Shown: positions 23,482 through 32,056 of the stretch, piece by piece
Layout of the letters: every line of letters starts with the position of its first letter
Numbering within the stretch: the stretch's first letter is position 1
Assembly (NCBI GenBank): GCA_024403795.1
Contig: JAKSRD010000023.1
Span: 1-36,104 of the forward strand
Direction of reading: 5' to 3'
DNA length: 36,104 nt
DNA from: Saccharofermentans sp.
GTDB taxonomy: Bacteria > Bacillota > Clostridia > Saccharofermentanales > Saccharofermentanaceae
The notes under the pieces: generated by a model
Told to the model about the DNA's origin: nothing
Seen by the model: only the letters and a program-made list of their open reading frames with translations
Databases searched by the model: none
Made by a program: the position numbers and the translations under genes

Positions 23482-23757
23482 TCATCCGTTACCTTTAGTC
23501 TTGTCGTAGTATTCCTTATACCGATAGACAGTTCTTTTGCTGATATTATTCTTATCGGCTATCTCGATAAGAGTCATTCCGGATTCAAAACTGACTACAA
23601 AATCTTGATACGAGGACATCCATTTATCGTTGTGCTTCTTCCTTCCGCTTGTCTTCTTATTCTTGTAACACTCCAGTTCAGCTTTAAGCGAACTGATCTC
23701 ATTCTCTAATTCTTCGATCCTGCGATTTGCTTCATCCAATGATCTGTACTTCTTCAT
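23482..23757 (-). CDS. Small coiled-coil plus resolvase-type HTH protein
   Basis: 91 residues from the ATG at 23757 with AAGGAGG 7 nt upstream. Residues about 5-38 form a coiled coil (SLDEANRRIEELENEISSLKAELE), followed by a basic SGRKKHNDK and a C-terminal helix-turn-helix like that of Hin-type recombinases (MTLIEIADKNNISKRTVYRYKEYY). There is no recombinase catalytic domain and no room for one. It is probably a dimeric DNA-binding protein that represses itself through the two 25-bp inverted repeats around its promoter. Recombinase-remnant origin is the alternative. Confidence 0.75.
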   Translation of the reverse strand: MKKYRSLDEANRRIEELENEISSLKAELECYKNKKTSGRKKHNDKWMSSYQDFVVSFESGMTLIEIADKNNISKRTVYRYKEYYDKTKGNG

Positions 23758-23769
23758 GAGAAATCCTCC

Positions 23770-23794
23770 TTGTGTCAAAGTGATATTGACACAA
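23770..23794. promoter_or_regulatory. Operator copy over the transcript start and ribosome site
   Basis: The 10-bp arms TTGTGTCAAA and ATTGACACAA are inverted over 5 nt, with 9 of 10 pairs matched. In the mRNA it can fold into a hairpin that takes in the first two bases of the AAGGAGG ribosome site, so it may also act on translation. Confidence 0.8.
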
Positions 23795-23822
23795 GTATAG
23801 ACCTAAAATGCATTTGTGTCAA
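23794..23822 (-). promoter_or_regulatory. Consensus promoter of the small HTH gene
   Basis: TTGACA (-35, 23822-23817) and TATACT (-10, 23799-23794) are spaced by exactly 17 bp on the minus strand. The -35 lies inside the upstream operator and the -10 abuts the downstream operator. Confidence 0.8.
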
Positions 23823-23838
23823 ATTCATTTTGACACAA
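23814..23838. promoter_or_regulatory. Operator copy over the -35 box
   Basis: The arms TTGTGTCAAA and TTTGACACAA are perfectly inverted over 5 nt, the same site as at 23770-23794, 44 bp away centre to centre (about four helical turns). It contains the -35 hexamer. Confidence 0.8.
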
Positions 23839-23937
23839 GGACAAGAACTTCAGACATCCCCTTTTCTTAGCAAACTTCCAGAGCATGGCGAAGCATCTTT
23901 TGTGGGGAGTCTGTATTCCATAAGATCTTTTTCTCCG

Positions 23938-24351
23938 TTACTCTCTGTCTAACGATCTCGTCTTTATATCTATGTCTGTCCTTTGGTCCTTCACGGCGAT
24001 CTGAAATTCGTCTTCGTAGATGACCTCGCCGGGGATCTCATCACACTCCGAGATGTACAGCCGGGTGTCATATTTTCGAGCCATCTCACGATAGAAAGTC
24101 ATCTCGGAATAGATCCGATTGCCTTCGGGGGTATCCTTGAACCACGTCGTTGCCTTATCCGGATTGCCGTCATCGTAGAAAGGCGGGACCGGCAGCACCT
24201 TTTCAAAATACTCGCGATTCCTCCAATATTCCTTGACCTCCTCATCCGTCAGGAGCCCTGCATCGACCAGCTTGCCGATGGCGGTGAAGATCCCTCTGGG
24301 CTGTTGGGTAATATACGCAATATCTGCCGTATGAACGCGAAAATATCTCAT
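23938..24351 (-). CDS. Conserved-looking hypothetical protein
   Basis: 137 residues with no TM segment or signal peptide. It starts MRYFRVHTADIAYITQQPRGIF and contains a Pro/Tyr stretch (VLPVPPFYDDGNPDKATTWFK) and an acidic C-terminal half. The ribosome site is a G-run (GGGGG) 6 nt upstream. I do not recognise a family with confidence. It resembles small single-domain proteins that pair with ADP-ribosylation or restriction modules only vaguely, so no function is proposed. It stands alone, divergent from the EamA gene. Confidence 0.65.
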   Translation of the reverse strand: MRYFRVHTADIAYITQQPRGIFTAIGKLVDAGLLTDEEVKEYWRNREYFEKVLPVPPFYDDGNPDKATTWFKDTPEGNRIYSEMTFYREMARKYDTRLYISECDEIPGEVIYEDEFQIAVKDQRTDIDIKTRSLDRE

Positions 24352-24434
24352 GAAAGCCCCCGTCTCAGCACAGTATATCCCACAATTCCTACTGTCTTCA
24401 AACCCGTTCAGGCAGAATATTCGTTATTTTCACT

Positions 24435-24464
24435 TTGCATTTTTTGCTCATCCTAGGGTAATAT
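24435..24464 (+). promoter_or_regulatory. Promoter of the second EamA transporter
   Basis: TTGCAT (-35, 24435-24440) and TAATAT (-10, 24459-24464) with an 18-bp spacer, 40 bp upstream of the ATG. Confidence 0.55.
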
Positions 24465-24504
24465 CGTCTGGGAATTTTGATGAAACACATAAACGGAGGG
24501 GAAT

Positions 24505-25419
24505 ATGTGGTTTGTATTCGCACTCGCGACAACTTTAATCTGGGGTACTGCTGAGCTTTTCTACAAGAAAGGCGCCCGTCCTGATGAGCAGTATGCCCAC
24601 CTGAAGATCGGTATCTGCGTCGGTGCGGTCATGGGCATACACGCTGTTTTTACTCTTTTGACTCAGAATATCGGATTTAATCCGATCAATATGCTGAGAT
24701 ATCTGCCCGTCTCTCTTCTTTACATCGGTTCGATGGTCTTCTCATACTTCGGAATGAGATTCATTGAAGAGTCCATCTCTGACCCGATAGAGAATACGTC
24801 CGGTGCGATATGCTCTCTTTTATGTGTGATCTTTCTTAAGGAAAGGATCTCGTTGATCTCTGCGATAGCCATCATCATCATGGCCGTCGGTGTCCTCGGA
24901 GTCGGATTCCTGGATAATCACGGCGATACCGACCGTAAAAAAGTTCTCGGAAAGAAGATGGCGATCATCGCTTTCTGCATGCCTTTCCTCTATGCGATCC
25001 TTGATGCAGTCGGAAGTTTTCTGGATGTTTTCTACCTTGATGACGTTACGATCAGTCCCTTGATCGATGTTACGGAGGAGACGATCGAACAGGTTGCCAA
25101 CACCAGCTATGAGATTACATTTGCAGTATTCGCACTTGTTCTTTTTATCTTCCTGAAGATACGCAAAGTTAAGTTCGAACTTCCTAAGCAGAGAGATAAG
25201 GTGCTCGCTGCGGTTTTCGAGACCGGCGGACAGCTTACATATGTATATGCAATGAGCGGTAACGGTGCGATCGCTGCGCCCATCATCTCCTCTGTCTGCA
25301 TTGTCTCACTGCTTCTCTCAAGGATCTTCCTCAAGGAAAAGCTTAAGGCAAAACAGTACATCTTCATCGCATTGGTAATCTTCGGCATCCTTCTCCTGGC
25401 AGTGGCCGAAGAACTGTGA
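24505..25419 (+). CDS. EamA/DMT-superfamily transporter
   Basis: 304 residues with ten predicted TM helices in two EamA-like halves; the first has ATTLIWGTAELFYKKGARP. A longer cytoplasmic or extracellular segment (about 175-200, DVTISPLIDVTEETIEQV) separates the halves. The substrate is unknown. GGAGGGG precedes the ATG. Its stop codon is directly adjacent to the stop of the convergent TraX gene (TGATCA). Confidence 0.87.
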   Translation: MWFVFALATTLIWGTAELFYKKGARPDEQYAHLKIGICVGAVMGIHAVFTLLTQNIGFNPINMLRYLPVSLLYIGSMVFSYFGMRFIEESISDPIENTSGAICSLLCVIFLKERISLISAIAIIIMAVGVLGVGFLDNHGDTDRKKVLGKKMAIIAFCMPFLYAILDAVGSFLDVFYLDDVTISPLIDVTEETIEQVANTSYEITFAVFALVLFIFLKIRKVKFELPKQRDKVLAAVFETGGQLTYVYAMSGNGAIAAPIISSVCIVSLLLSRIFLKEKLKAKQYIFIALVIFGILLLAVAEEL

Positions 25420-26232
25420 TCACGCCAAAAGGAGCAACAGGATACCCAGTACAACCTGATGCGCCGGATAGTAGATATAGAAGAACCACTTGCTCAACGC
25501 TTTGCCGTTGCCTTTCTTTCCGTTAAAAAAGAACTCGATAAGAATGAGTGCGATCAGCATTCCTAAGGCAGGCACTTTGAAACCTCCGTAAAGTTGAGGT
25601 TCAAAGATATTCAATGTTAATAATATGGTAAAAGCATGACTGAAAGTGAGCGCCGTATATCCGATCCATCTTGCAGGTCTGTTATTCCTGAAATAATAGA
25701 AGCACATTACCGTCGGAATGTTGAGCCAGCACCAGTCACTGTTAAATGTGATAAGCACAAGGCCGCAAGTGGCAAGTATCTTAAACGGAAGCTTCCATTT
25801 TGTCTTCTCCCATACCGTCAAAGCAAGAAGCGAGCACAAAAGTCCGGTTATTACGCTGAACAAGCATATGCACAGCGTTATATCCAACGATTGTATATAC
25901 AATCGGCTGAACGGATAGTCGGTATAATTGCCGGCCATCAGTCTCACCGGGATAAACGATCCGGTCTCAAGGAATGAGAAAGAAAACCAACTGATGACAG
26001 AGAACAAAAACATCCTAATCACATATTTCTTCAGGTTGCGGGTATGGATAAAACCTTCTGCCAACATATATGCCATAAGCGGAAATGTGATTCGCCCTAT
26101 GGTACGGAATATGAACCATAAGGCAGTACCTCTGGTGAAGAAGCACGCAGCTATGTGATCCATGGTCATCGCAATTATGGCTATGAACTTAAGTTGTTCT
26201 CTGTTTAGGATCTTCAGCGTGCTTACTTCCAT
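25420..26232 (-). CDS. TraX-family membrane protein (putative acyl/acetyltransferase)
   Basis: 270 residues and about eight TM helices. The N-terminal KFIAIIAMTMDHIAACFF, FRTIGRITFPLMAYMLAEGF and the C-terminal KWFFYIYYPAHQVVL match the TraX family. The founding member acetylates F pilin; chromosomal Firmicutes members have no known target and may O-acetylate a surface polymer. AGAAGGGA lies before the ATG. It follows the 225-residue gene by 15 bp and ends the surface-polymer cluster. Confidence 0.85.
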   Translation of the reverse strand: MEVSTLKILNREQLKFIAIIAMTMDHIAACFFTRGTALWFIFRTIGRITFPLMAYMLAEGFIHTRNLKKYVIRMFLFSVISWFSFSFLETGSFIPVRLMAGNYTDYPFSRLYIQSLDITLCICLFSVITGLLCSLLALTVWEKTKWKLPFKILATCGLVLITFNSDWCWLNIPTVMCFYYFRNNRPARWIGYTALTFSHAFTILLTLNIFEPQLYGGFKVPALGMLIALILIEFFFNGKKGNGKALSKWFFYIYYPAHQVVLGILLLLLA

Positions 26233-26247
26233 CGGTGTATTCCCTTC

Positions 26248-26925
26248 TTAACGCTTCATCACTGAATAGGCTTGGATCCTTCTTTGATGCTCGGCCCGTA
26301 TCTCCGGCGTATTACCGAACATGATACTCGGGTTTGCCCGGTACAACGCATTCATTACCGGCTGAAATTGCATCATGTCCATGTATTTCCTCCACATGAA
26401 TTCTTGTGTTTTGTTTGACAGCGTATAAATTCGAACGGAAGGCTGCGGATACTTTGGGCGAGTTAAAAAAATCTCACCAATACATTCCACGACCACAAAA
26501 CTTATATCTGCCGTAAACATGGCCATTCTATCCAGATCGATGACAAAGCTTCGGGTTATTATCTCGCCTGCCCCATTGTGAAAATTACTGTAATACACAG
26601 CATTACGGATCTCATACATGAAGTTCTGTTCACCGACCTTATCAATGAATGCACAAATCTCGTTTGCGTATTTCCTGTGCTTAATATAACCGTGTAATCC
26701 GTTCGGGAAAGTGCCCAAACAGACGGACATCAGGAGTATGGCCGAGGTGGAAAAATCGATAAATATCGAATCAATGCCGTTCGCCATAAACACGCTGATC
26801 GTAATGATAAGTGATATGACAAAAAGCGCCATCGTAACGATGCCTATGATCATAGTGATCCTCCATCGCTTTACTAATCCGAAGCCTTTTCTGAAATCCT
26901 CTATGGTCAGTTCATTAGTTTTCAC
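26248..26925 (-). CDS. Two-TM hypothetical membrane protein
   Basis: 225 residues from a GTG start with AGGGGAAA upstream. There are two adjacent TM helices (about 23-46 and 54-72), then a cytoplasmic domain of about 150 residues with a mixed strand pattern (RSFVIDLDRMAMFTADISFVVV, RIYTLSNKTQEFMWRKYMDMMQ). I do not recognise the family. It lies between the 42-codon ORF and the TraX gene in one operon. Its partner role in polymer modification is unknown. Confidence 0.7.
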   Translation of the reverse strand: MKTNELTIEDFRKGFGLVKRWRITMIIGIVTMALFVISLIITISVFMANGIDSIFIDFSTSAILLMSVCLGTFPNGLHGYIKHRKYANEICAFIDKVGEQNFMYEIRNAVYYSNFHNGAGEIITRSFVIDLDRMAMFTADISFVVVECIGEIFLTRPKYPQPSVRIYTLSNKTQEFMWRKYMDMMQFQPVMNALYRANPSIMFGNTPEIRAEHQRRIQAYSVMKR

Positions 26926-26939
26926 ACTATAAATTTCCC

Positions 26940-27068
26940 CTATTTGTGCTTCTCGTAAAGATTCGCCGCCTCAATACTCTTGGTCTTTGCTACATCGAGC
27001 GAAAATGTTTTCGCATACTCTTCAAAATGACCCCGGTTAATGTAATAGCGCAACTTGTCCTTATCCAA
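26940..27068 (-). CDS. Short ORF or gene remnant (42 residues)
   Basis: An open frame after the acyltransferase with a possible TTG start at 27068 (overlapping the acyltransferase end by 8 bp). The sequence has a natural, mixed composition (RYYINRGHFEEYAKTFSLDV, then KTKSIEAANLYEKHK) like the C-terminus of a larger enzyme. No upstream part is present in frame. It could be a real small protein in the operon or the tail of a deleted gene. Confidence 0.4.
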   Translation of the reverse strand: MDKDKLRYYINRGHFEEYAKTFSLDVAKTKSIEAANLYEKHK

Positions 27069-28122
27069 TGCTCTTTTTCTCTTTCCTCTCAGAAGAGAAA
27101 AAGAGCTTGCCAAACAACAAAAATATCAGCTTTACCATACCGTAGATCGCATAAGCAAGGATAAGCGAGACAGACAGGACCCAAAGATTCAGTATCCAAT
27201 GTCCGAGTTTGGGAAACAGTGCCTTCAGTATTATACCGACAAATTCCTGTACGCTGTAGAATTCCAACGATACAATGCCAAAGAATGACAAAAACTTAGT
27301 CACAGCTTTCCCGACAAATCTTACTTTGCTCAATCCTTCCAAAATGGCAACTGCTATCAATGTCCCGGAAGTCGCCATCAGGAAATTCGGCACACAACAA
27401 TTGGAGAGGGGTACAAGCAGAAACATATCAAATACATTGGTCTGAAAGCTTAAGACTAATCCAACCGCAAAAGTCATGGCTACGGCAAACCATCCGCTTC
27501 TCCCGATCTTGACCGATTCGGCTTTCGACAAATCGCCCCAATATACTCCGAATACAAATATCGGTATCCTGTTTGTAAAACCATACAGGTCCTCTCTCAT
27601 GACACCGTCGACAGACATTGATAAGAACAACCACAAACCTATTGTGCCGATGGTAAAGAGCAGTTTGTTCCCGGAACGCAAAAAACACTTATAGTACAAC
27701 GGAAAAAACAGATATAACGTTGCTATTGCCGGTACAAACCAAAGAAAAGACGAGACATCCTTAACATAAAAATTGTACCCCGTCACGTTCTTAATATAGT
27801 CGAGGAACGACCACCCGCATAAAATGCCCCATATAACACCGGCTATAAGAAACGGTAATACTATCCGCTTATATCTCTTGCCGTAGAACTTCGCCAATGT
27901 ATTTTTCTCGATGGAATAAGTAAGTCCCATTCCCGACAAAAGGAAAAATATGTCAACTCCGCAGAAACCTGTTCTCCGGATAAAATTCTCAATAAAGTTG
28001 ATAACCGGGATGCTGCCAAACACAACTTCACACTCGTGATACACAAAGATCAGCAATGCTGCTATGCCCATAAGGGAGACTCTGTGCTTATTTATCAGAG
28101 CTAACCCGTTTGTATCTTTCAT
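27061..28122 (-). CDS. OafA/acyltransferase-3 family membrane acyltransferase
   Basis: 353 residues from the ATG at 28122 (GAGGTGGAG just upstream). About ten TM helices. Family traits are the N-terminal LMGIAALLIFVYHECEV, which holds the His used in O-acyl transfer, FIRRTGFCGVDIFFLLSGMGL with the usual G-V-D-x-F-F-x-x-S-G, and R-rich loops (GKRYKRIVLPFL). It should acylate a sugar or lipid-linked polymer on the outer face. Two TATAAT boxes in 28132-28226 suggest its own promoter in addition to read-through from the upstream genes. Confidence 0.88.
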   Translation of the reverse strand: MKDTNGLALINKHRVSLMGIAALLIFVYHECEVVFGSIPVINFIENFIRRTGFCGVDIFFLLSGMGLTYSIEKNTLAKFYGKRYKRIVLPFLIAGVIWGILCGWSFLDYIKNVTGYNFYVKDVSSFLWFVPAIATLYLFFPLYYKCFLRSGNKLLFTIGTIGLWLFLSMSVDGVMREDLYGFTNRIPIFVFGVYWGDLSKAESVKIGRSGWFAVAMTFAVGLVLSFQTNVFDMFLLVPLSNCCVPNFLMATSGTLIAVAILEGLSKVRFVGKAVTKFLSFFGIVSLEFYSVQEFVGIILKALFPKLGHWILNLWVLSVSLILAYAIYGMVKLIFLLFGKLFFSSERKEKKSIG

Positions 28123-28226
28123 TATCTCCACCTCTGAATCCTGACAAATCCATAAGTTACACCGCCGGATTGTTTAAGATTATTATAACGGCAGACATTA
28201 TACAAGCGTTGCATCTCAAAGCGAGA

Positions 28227-30782
28227 TCAGTCACTCGTCATATAGACATCCATTCGATCGTCCGGAATCTTAGCCCAGTTGTTGTAGTCAAAGATGTTAT
28301 CGTGAACCGTAAACCAATATGAATCCTTGGAATTAAAGACGCACTTATCCCCTAACTTGTTAACATTAGTATCATCTGCCCCGATGATCGCGATCTTCTC
28401 ATCGAACTTAGGTGTCATTGATATCAGATTGCCTGTATAAGGATTAGTCGGCTCGTCGAAAAGGCCTTCCATTGCAAGATAGGGGGTATCGGCATTTGTC
28501 ATAAATGAGTTATCTATGCTTAACTCCCCTGCGGAATTGAAATCTTTGACAAGAAGTAACGGATTGAAATCTGCGATCATAAAGTCTTCGCCTTCGTACC
28601 AGCGTCCGTGATCGGAAACAATTATGATCCTGGTGTTATCATAAACACCATTCTCTTTAAGGTAATCGATCCAGTCACAGATCTTGAGAAGGGATGCCAT
28701 TCCGGAGCAATAAGCTTTCTCATATTCACTGACTTCCGAAGGCGCATCAAATGATGGAACATAATCAGGAGCCAAAAGACTTTCTGGCTCATGCGGAGTG
28801 GAGTTCTGGAATACCAACAATGTATTCTCATCACTGTCCTCAATATATGTAAGCTTCGGTAATTCCTCAAGCACACAGTACGAATCGAGGAATGAGCATG
28901 AGACAGTATTCTTCCAAACACCGTGATAATTACCATTGTCATAGATGAATCCGGCAAAGATGTTCGGAAGACAACGGAAGAAACCATAACCGATATAGTT
29001 GTGATACTGTTGCATTTGGAAATACGGACTATATGTTCTGTGAGTCTCGTTAACAACATGTCCAATGGTGTCATAAGCGGTTACATTGGGATACTCATCA
29101 TATATCTCCAGGTTGGGGATCCAATTATAGTCACCGGCATAAGGCGGATCACATACTGTAACCTTGTAACCGTTATCACCGAATATTCTCGGCATCACGA
29201 GCAGAGCTTCGTTCTGCTTGTCCTTGAGAAGCTCATCACTTCTCTTATTGATCTTGTAAGGTGTGTAATCGTAACCTCCGAACAAGGAAGGGGTAGCAAA
29301 ATTGGTAAACGCACCATAGGAGATCGTATTAGGATAGAATGTAAAACCCGATAACTCTTCCGCAATCTGCGGATCCTCTTCGATCATCTTTGAAAACTGT
29401 GACCCGACCGCTCTGTCCGTCATAAATACGATTACATTCTGACCCTCTTTACTCAATGGGATTATCGCTTCGTCTATCGTATATGAATTATCGCGGTTTC
29501 CCACAAAAGAAACACCCGAACTGGAAATATTCTTCGCGCAGAGGATCACTGAATTGATAACTGCCGTAATCAAGAACAGGAGCGTTGCATACCTGGCGAT
29601 CTTAGATTTCCAACGATACAGGAAATTAAAGATAAGACCGACGGAGATCGCCAATATCAAAGAACCTATGATCAAGGAGCCGCGTAATAAAGGATATTCC
29701 TCATAGATCAATTCTTCAGAGATATTGCCGGCATAATCACTGAATAACAAATAGTCACAAGTGAAGATACCACAACAAGCAAATGCCGTGAACGTAAATA
29801 CGTATTTTGCCCTGTCACTCACAAGACAGTAGATCAGGAGTGCCCAAAAGGCAAATCCGAGATATGTGCTGAATGTGTTGAGAATGATGTCCGTCCAATC
29901 ATACGAAGTATATAAGAACTCAAGAGGAGATGCCGAGACGATCACGCTAGGAACATATACTCCCATTAATACCGCAAGATAGAGACATGAAAGTACCATT
30001 ACTTTCATGTCGGGCTTCCTATCAAGCACAAACTTGTGATTAAATGCTTCGAATGTAAGAGGCTTCTGTTTCTTACATTCTTTGGCCTTGACCGGTCTGT
30101 TTTTTCGCGCGTGCTTAACGGCAGCCATTACTATGTTCTTAACAAGCGAGAATAAGTTATTCAATATCCAATAAATTACCAGACCACTCGGACTGTTATA
30201 TAAAAGAACAAGGAATACTGCTGCCGTCAGATATACCTGCACCTTTTCCCTGAGCAGGGATCCCTTCGTATAGACAGCTCCTGATATGACGTTGATCAAC
30301 GTCATAAGGATCGGAAGCACATTTACCGCAAATGTTCCTATACTGAATAATCTGTCAGGTTCACCCAGATCCCGGAAAATGAAAAATGACGTTCCGTTCA
30401 GTAATCCCTCGGTGCTCAGGAAGTTATACGCCGCAAGGAAGAATGGTATCTGAAGCAGAAGTGTGAACGATCCTTTCAATGCATGAACGGCACTGTAATC
30501 ATTCTGTCGGTAATATTCCTGAAGGATCATGCTCCTCTTATCGCCCTTAAATGTCTTGCGGATATGCTTGACCATAGGCTCCATTGCCTTTTGCTTGGCA
30601 CGTTCCTTCTCCTGAACGGCATCTGACCTCTTATAGAGCGGAAGGACCAGAAAATTAACTACAAGACTGACTCCGACAATTGAAAGGATCTTTGAATCAA
30701 CCAGATCAAAGACAGTTGCAAATACAACTTCTATCAGATACTGAATCGGTCCTATGAAAATGTTATACAAAAAATCAAGCAT
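28227..30782 (-). CDS. YidC/Oxa1-like domain fused to an LTA-synthase/sulfatase-like domain
   Basis: 851 residues in one frame. Residues about 1-225 are YidC-like: LPLYKRSDA after TM1, the charged cytoplasmic hairpin (53-95), PFFLAAYNFLS and SPSGLVIYWILNNLFSLVKN. The conserved TM1 arginine of YidC is N43 here. A basic linker (225-260) leads to about five more TM helices (262-415), then a sulfatase/phosphoglycerol-transferase-like domain (about 445-850) with D456 (FMTDR), nucleophile candidate T497 (NFATPSLFGG), H664 (STPHEPE) and D724/H725 (SDHGRW). It probably transfers phosphoglycerol or a similar group outside the membrane. The ATG overlaps the glycerophosphotransferase gene by 8 bp. The role of the YidC part is unknown. 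Confidence 0.88.
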   Translation of the reverse strand: MLDFLYNIFIGPIQYLIEVVFATVFDLVDSKILSIVGVSLVVNFLVLPLYKRSDAVQEKERAKQKAMEPMVKHIRKTFKGDKRSMILQEYYRQNDYSAVHALKGSFTLLLQIPFFLAAYNFLSTEGLLNGTSFFIFRDLGEPDRLFSIGTFAVNVLPILMTLINVISGAVYTKGSLLREKVQVYLTAAVFLVLLYNSPSGLVIYWILNNLFSLVKNIVMAAVKHARKNRPVKAKECKKQKPLTFEAFNHKFVLDRKPDMKVMVLSCLYLAVLMGVYVPSVIVSASPLEFLYTSYDWTDIILNTFSTYLGFAFWALLIYCLVSDRAKYVFTFTAFACCGIFTCDYLLFSDYAGNISEELIYEEYPLLRGSLIIGSLILAISVGLIFNFLYRWKSKIARYATLLFLITAVINSVILCAKNISSSGVSFVGNRDNSYTIDEAIIPLSKEGQNVIVFMTDRAVGSQFSKMIEEDPQIAEELSGFTFYPNTISYGAFTNFATPSLFGGYDYTPYKINKRSDELLKDKQNEALLVMPRIFGDNGYKVTVCDPPYAGDYNWIPNLEIYDEYPNVTAYDTIGHVVNETHRTYSPYFQMQQYHNYIGYGFFRCLPNIFAGFIYDNGNYHGVWKNTVSCSFLDSYCVLEELPKLTYIEDSDENTLLVFQNSTPHEPESLLAPDYVPSFDAPSEVSEYEKAYCSGMASLLKICDWIDYLKENGVYDNTRIIIVSDHGRWYEGEDFMIADFNPLLLVKDFNSAGELSIDNSFMTNADTPYLAMEGLFDEPTNPYTGNLISMTPKFDEKIAIIGADDTNVNKLGDKCVFNSKDSYWFTVHDNIFDYNNWAKIPDDRMDVYMTSD

Positions 30783-32004
30783 CGGCTTTATTTCCTACAA
30801 TACAATCTACGGTACGCTTTACCGCTTCGCCTTGATATGCCCATATTTCCTTCTTTACTTCTTCTCTTCCCTCGGCATATTTATCATTATTCATTACATC
30901 ATCAATAATGTATTTTAATCCGTCCAATTGATCTTCCGTTATCTGCTTACCGAGCTTAGATACCATCCGGAATCTGTATGTCGTCTCTTTGAACCAATAT
31001 GAATCATACACACCAAGATCGATATCTGCATCCGCATAAAGGAACGGTCTGTCAAAAACAAAAGCATAATCACAGGTGATACTTGAATAATCCGTAATCA
31101 TCAGATCTGACTTGGCAAGCGTAAGAAAGTTGTCATTGCTGTAATCCCAATGAAAATTCTCCTTCTCAGGGAACTTAGCCATTAGTCTATCCAACAACTT
31201 CGGTTCTGACTTTTTTGTTTGCGGATGTGGTCTTACAACGATGTTATAATCCGTTGCAACCAACGCTCCAAGCATTTTCTCACCCATCCTATTGAGAATG
31301 CTGCTCTTGCCCCAGGAAGGTGCCAGAAGTATTGTCGGTTTATCACTTTCTCTTTTTATCTCTCCGTATGTCTTGCGCTTGTTCACCATATCATCAACAT
31401 AAACAGAACCGCACAAATACAGATTTTTTGGCTTAAGATTGCGCATCCTTTCCATTTCTCTGATGTACTTCTCCTGGACTTTTCCGGTCATGATGATGTC
31501 ATCGTAATGGTCTATTCCGAACATCTCATAGGCGGTGCAATCCGAGACATCGTGGAATACGTGAACATATCTGTTTACGTTTTTGGATCTCTTCCACTGA
31601 TATACATCAAGACTCGGCGTCGTTGAGATTACTGTATCTGCATCAAGAAAATATAATTTGGCAAAAGCGGAATTGGTATTGCCGATATATTCACCGGTTA
31701 TGTGCTTATAACTTGTCTTAAAAAACGGATCGTCTTCGCTCTGGGTCATGTAATGAAGGGCGATCCCTCTTCGCTCAAACTCATCACACAAAGGCTTAAA
31801 GACATTCCAATATCTCTTGCTGTCTGTATAGATAACATATTGATATTTTTTTGTCTCACCATCGTTTTGGGCCTTCTTCCCTTTGGCGACATAGAGCTTG
31901 ACCTTGGAATACACGCCGCGCACGGCAAACAGAGCTGCTGTTGCCAGGCTCAGTATTACCGTAAAAAGCATACTTCCCGTCCCGGGATCGATATATAACG
32001 ACAT
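30775..32004 (-). CDS. CDP-glycerol glycerophosphotransferase family protein (TagB/TagF-like)
   Basis: 409 residues. A membrane-spanning N-terminus carries the signature YIDPGTGSMLF, then a GT-B-type Glyphos_transf domain (about 55-405) with FHDVSD, APSWGKSSIL, VVRPHPQ, HWDYSNDNFLTLAKSDLMITDYSSITCDY and RPFLYADAD, the motifs that bind CDP-glycerol or CDP-ribitol. It should add glycerol-phosphate (or a related polyol-phosphate) to a polymer or lipid on the cytoplasmic face. It is directly coupled to the YidC/sulfatase fusion. The ribosome site is weak (ACGGAA). It could also be a stealth-type or sugar-phosphate transferase, but the motifs favour the teichoic-acid group. Confidence 0.9.
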   Translation of the reverse strand: MSLYIDPGTGSMLFTVILSLATAALFAVRGVYSKVKLYVAKGKKAQNDGETKKYQYVIYTDSKRYWNVFKPLCDEFERRGIALHYMTQSEDDPFFKTSYKHITGEYIGNTNSAFAKLYFLDADTVISTTPSLDVYQWKRSKNVNRYVHVFHDVSDCTAYEMFGIDHYDDIIMTGKVQEKYIREMERMRNLKPKNLYLCGSVYVDDMVNKRKTYGEIKRESDKPTILLAPSWGKSSILNRMGEKMLGALVATDYNIVVRPHPQTKKSEPKLLDRLMAKFPEKENFHWDYSNDNFLTLAKSDLMITDYSSITCDYAFVFDRPFLYADADIDLGVYDSYWFKETTYRFRMVSKLGKQITEDQLDGLKYIIDDVMNNDKYAEGREEVKKEIWAYQGEAVKRTVDCIVGNKADA

Positions 32005-32056
32005 ATTCCGTACTAAATCAGTTTGACCTTAATTCAAGTTTGCGAAGCAATAGTGT

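Noticed and set aside
23770..23838. Recombination (hix/res-like) sites next to a resolvase HTH protein
   Set aside because: The protein has no catalytic recombinase domain and the repeats sit exactly on promoter elements, so operators are the better reading.
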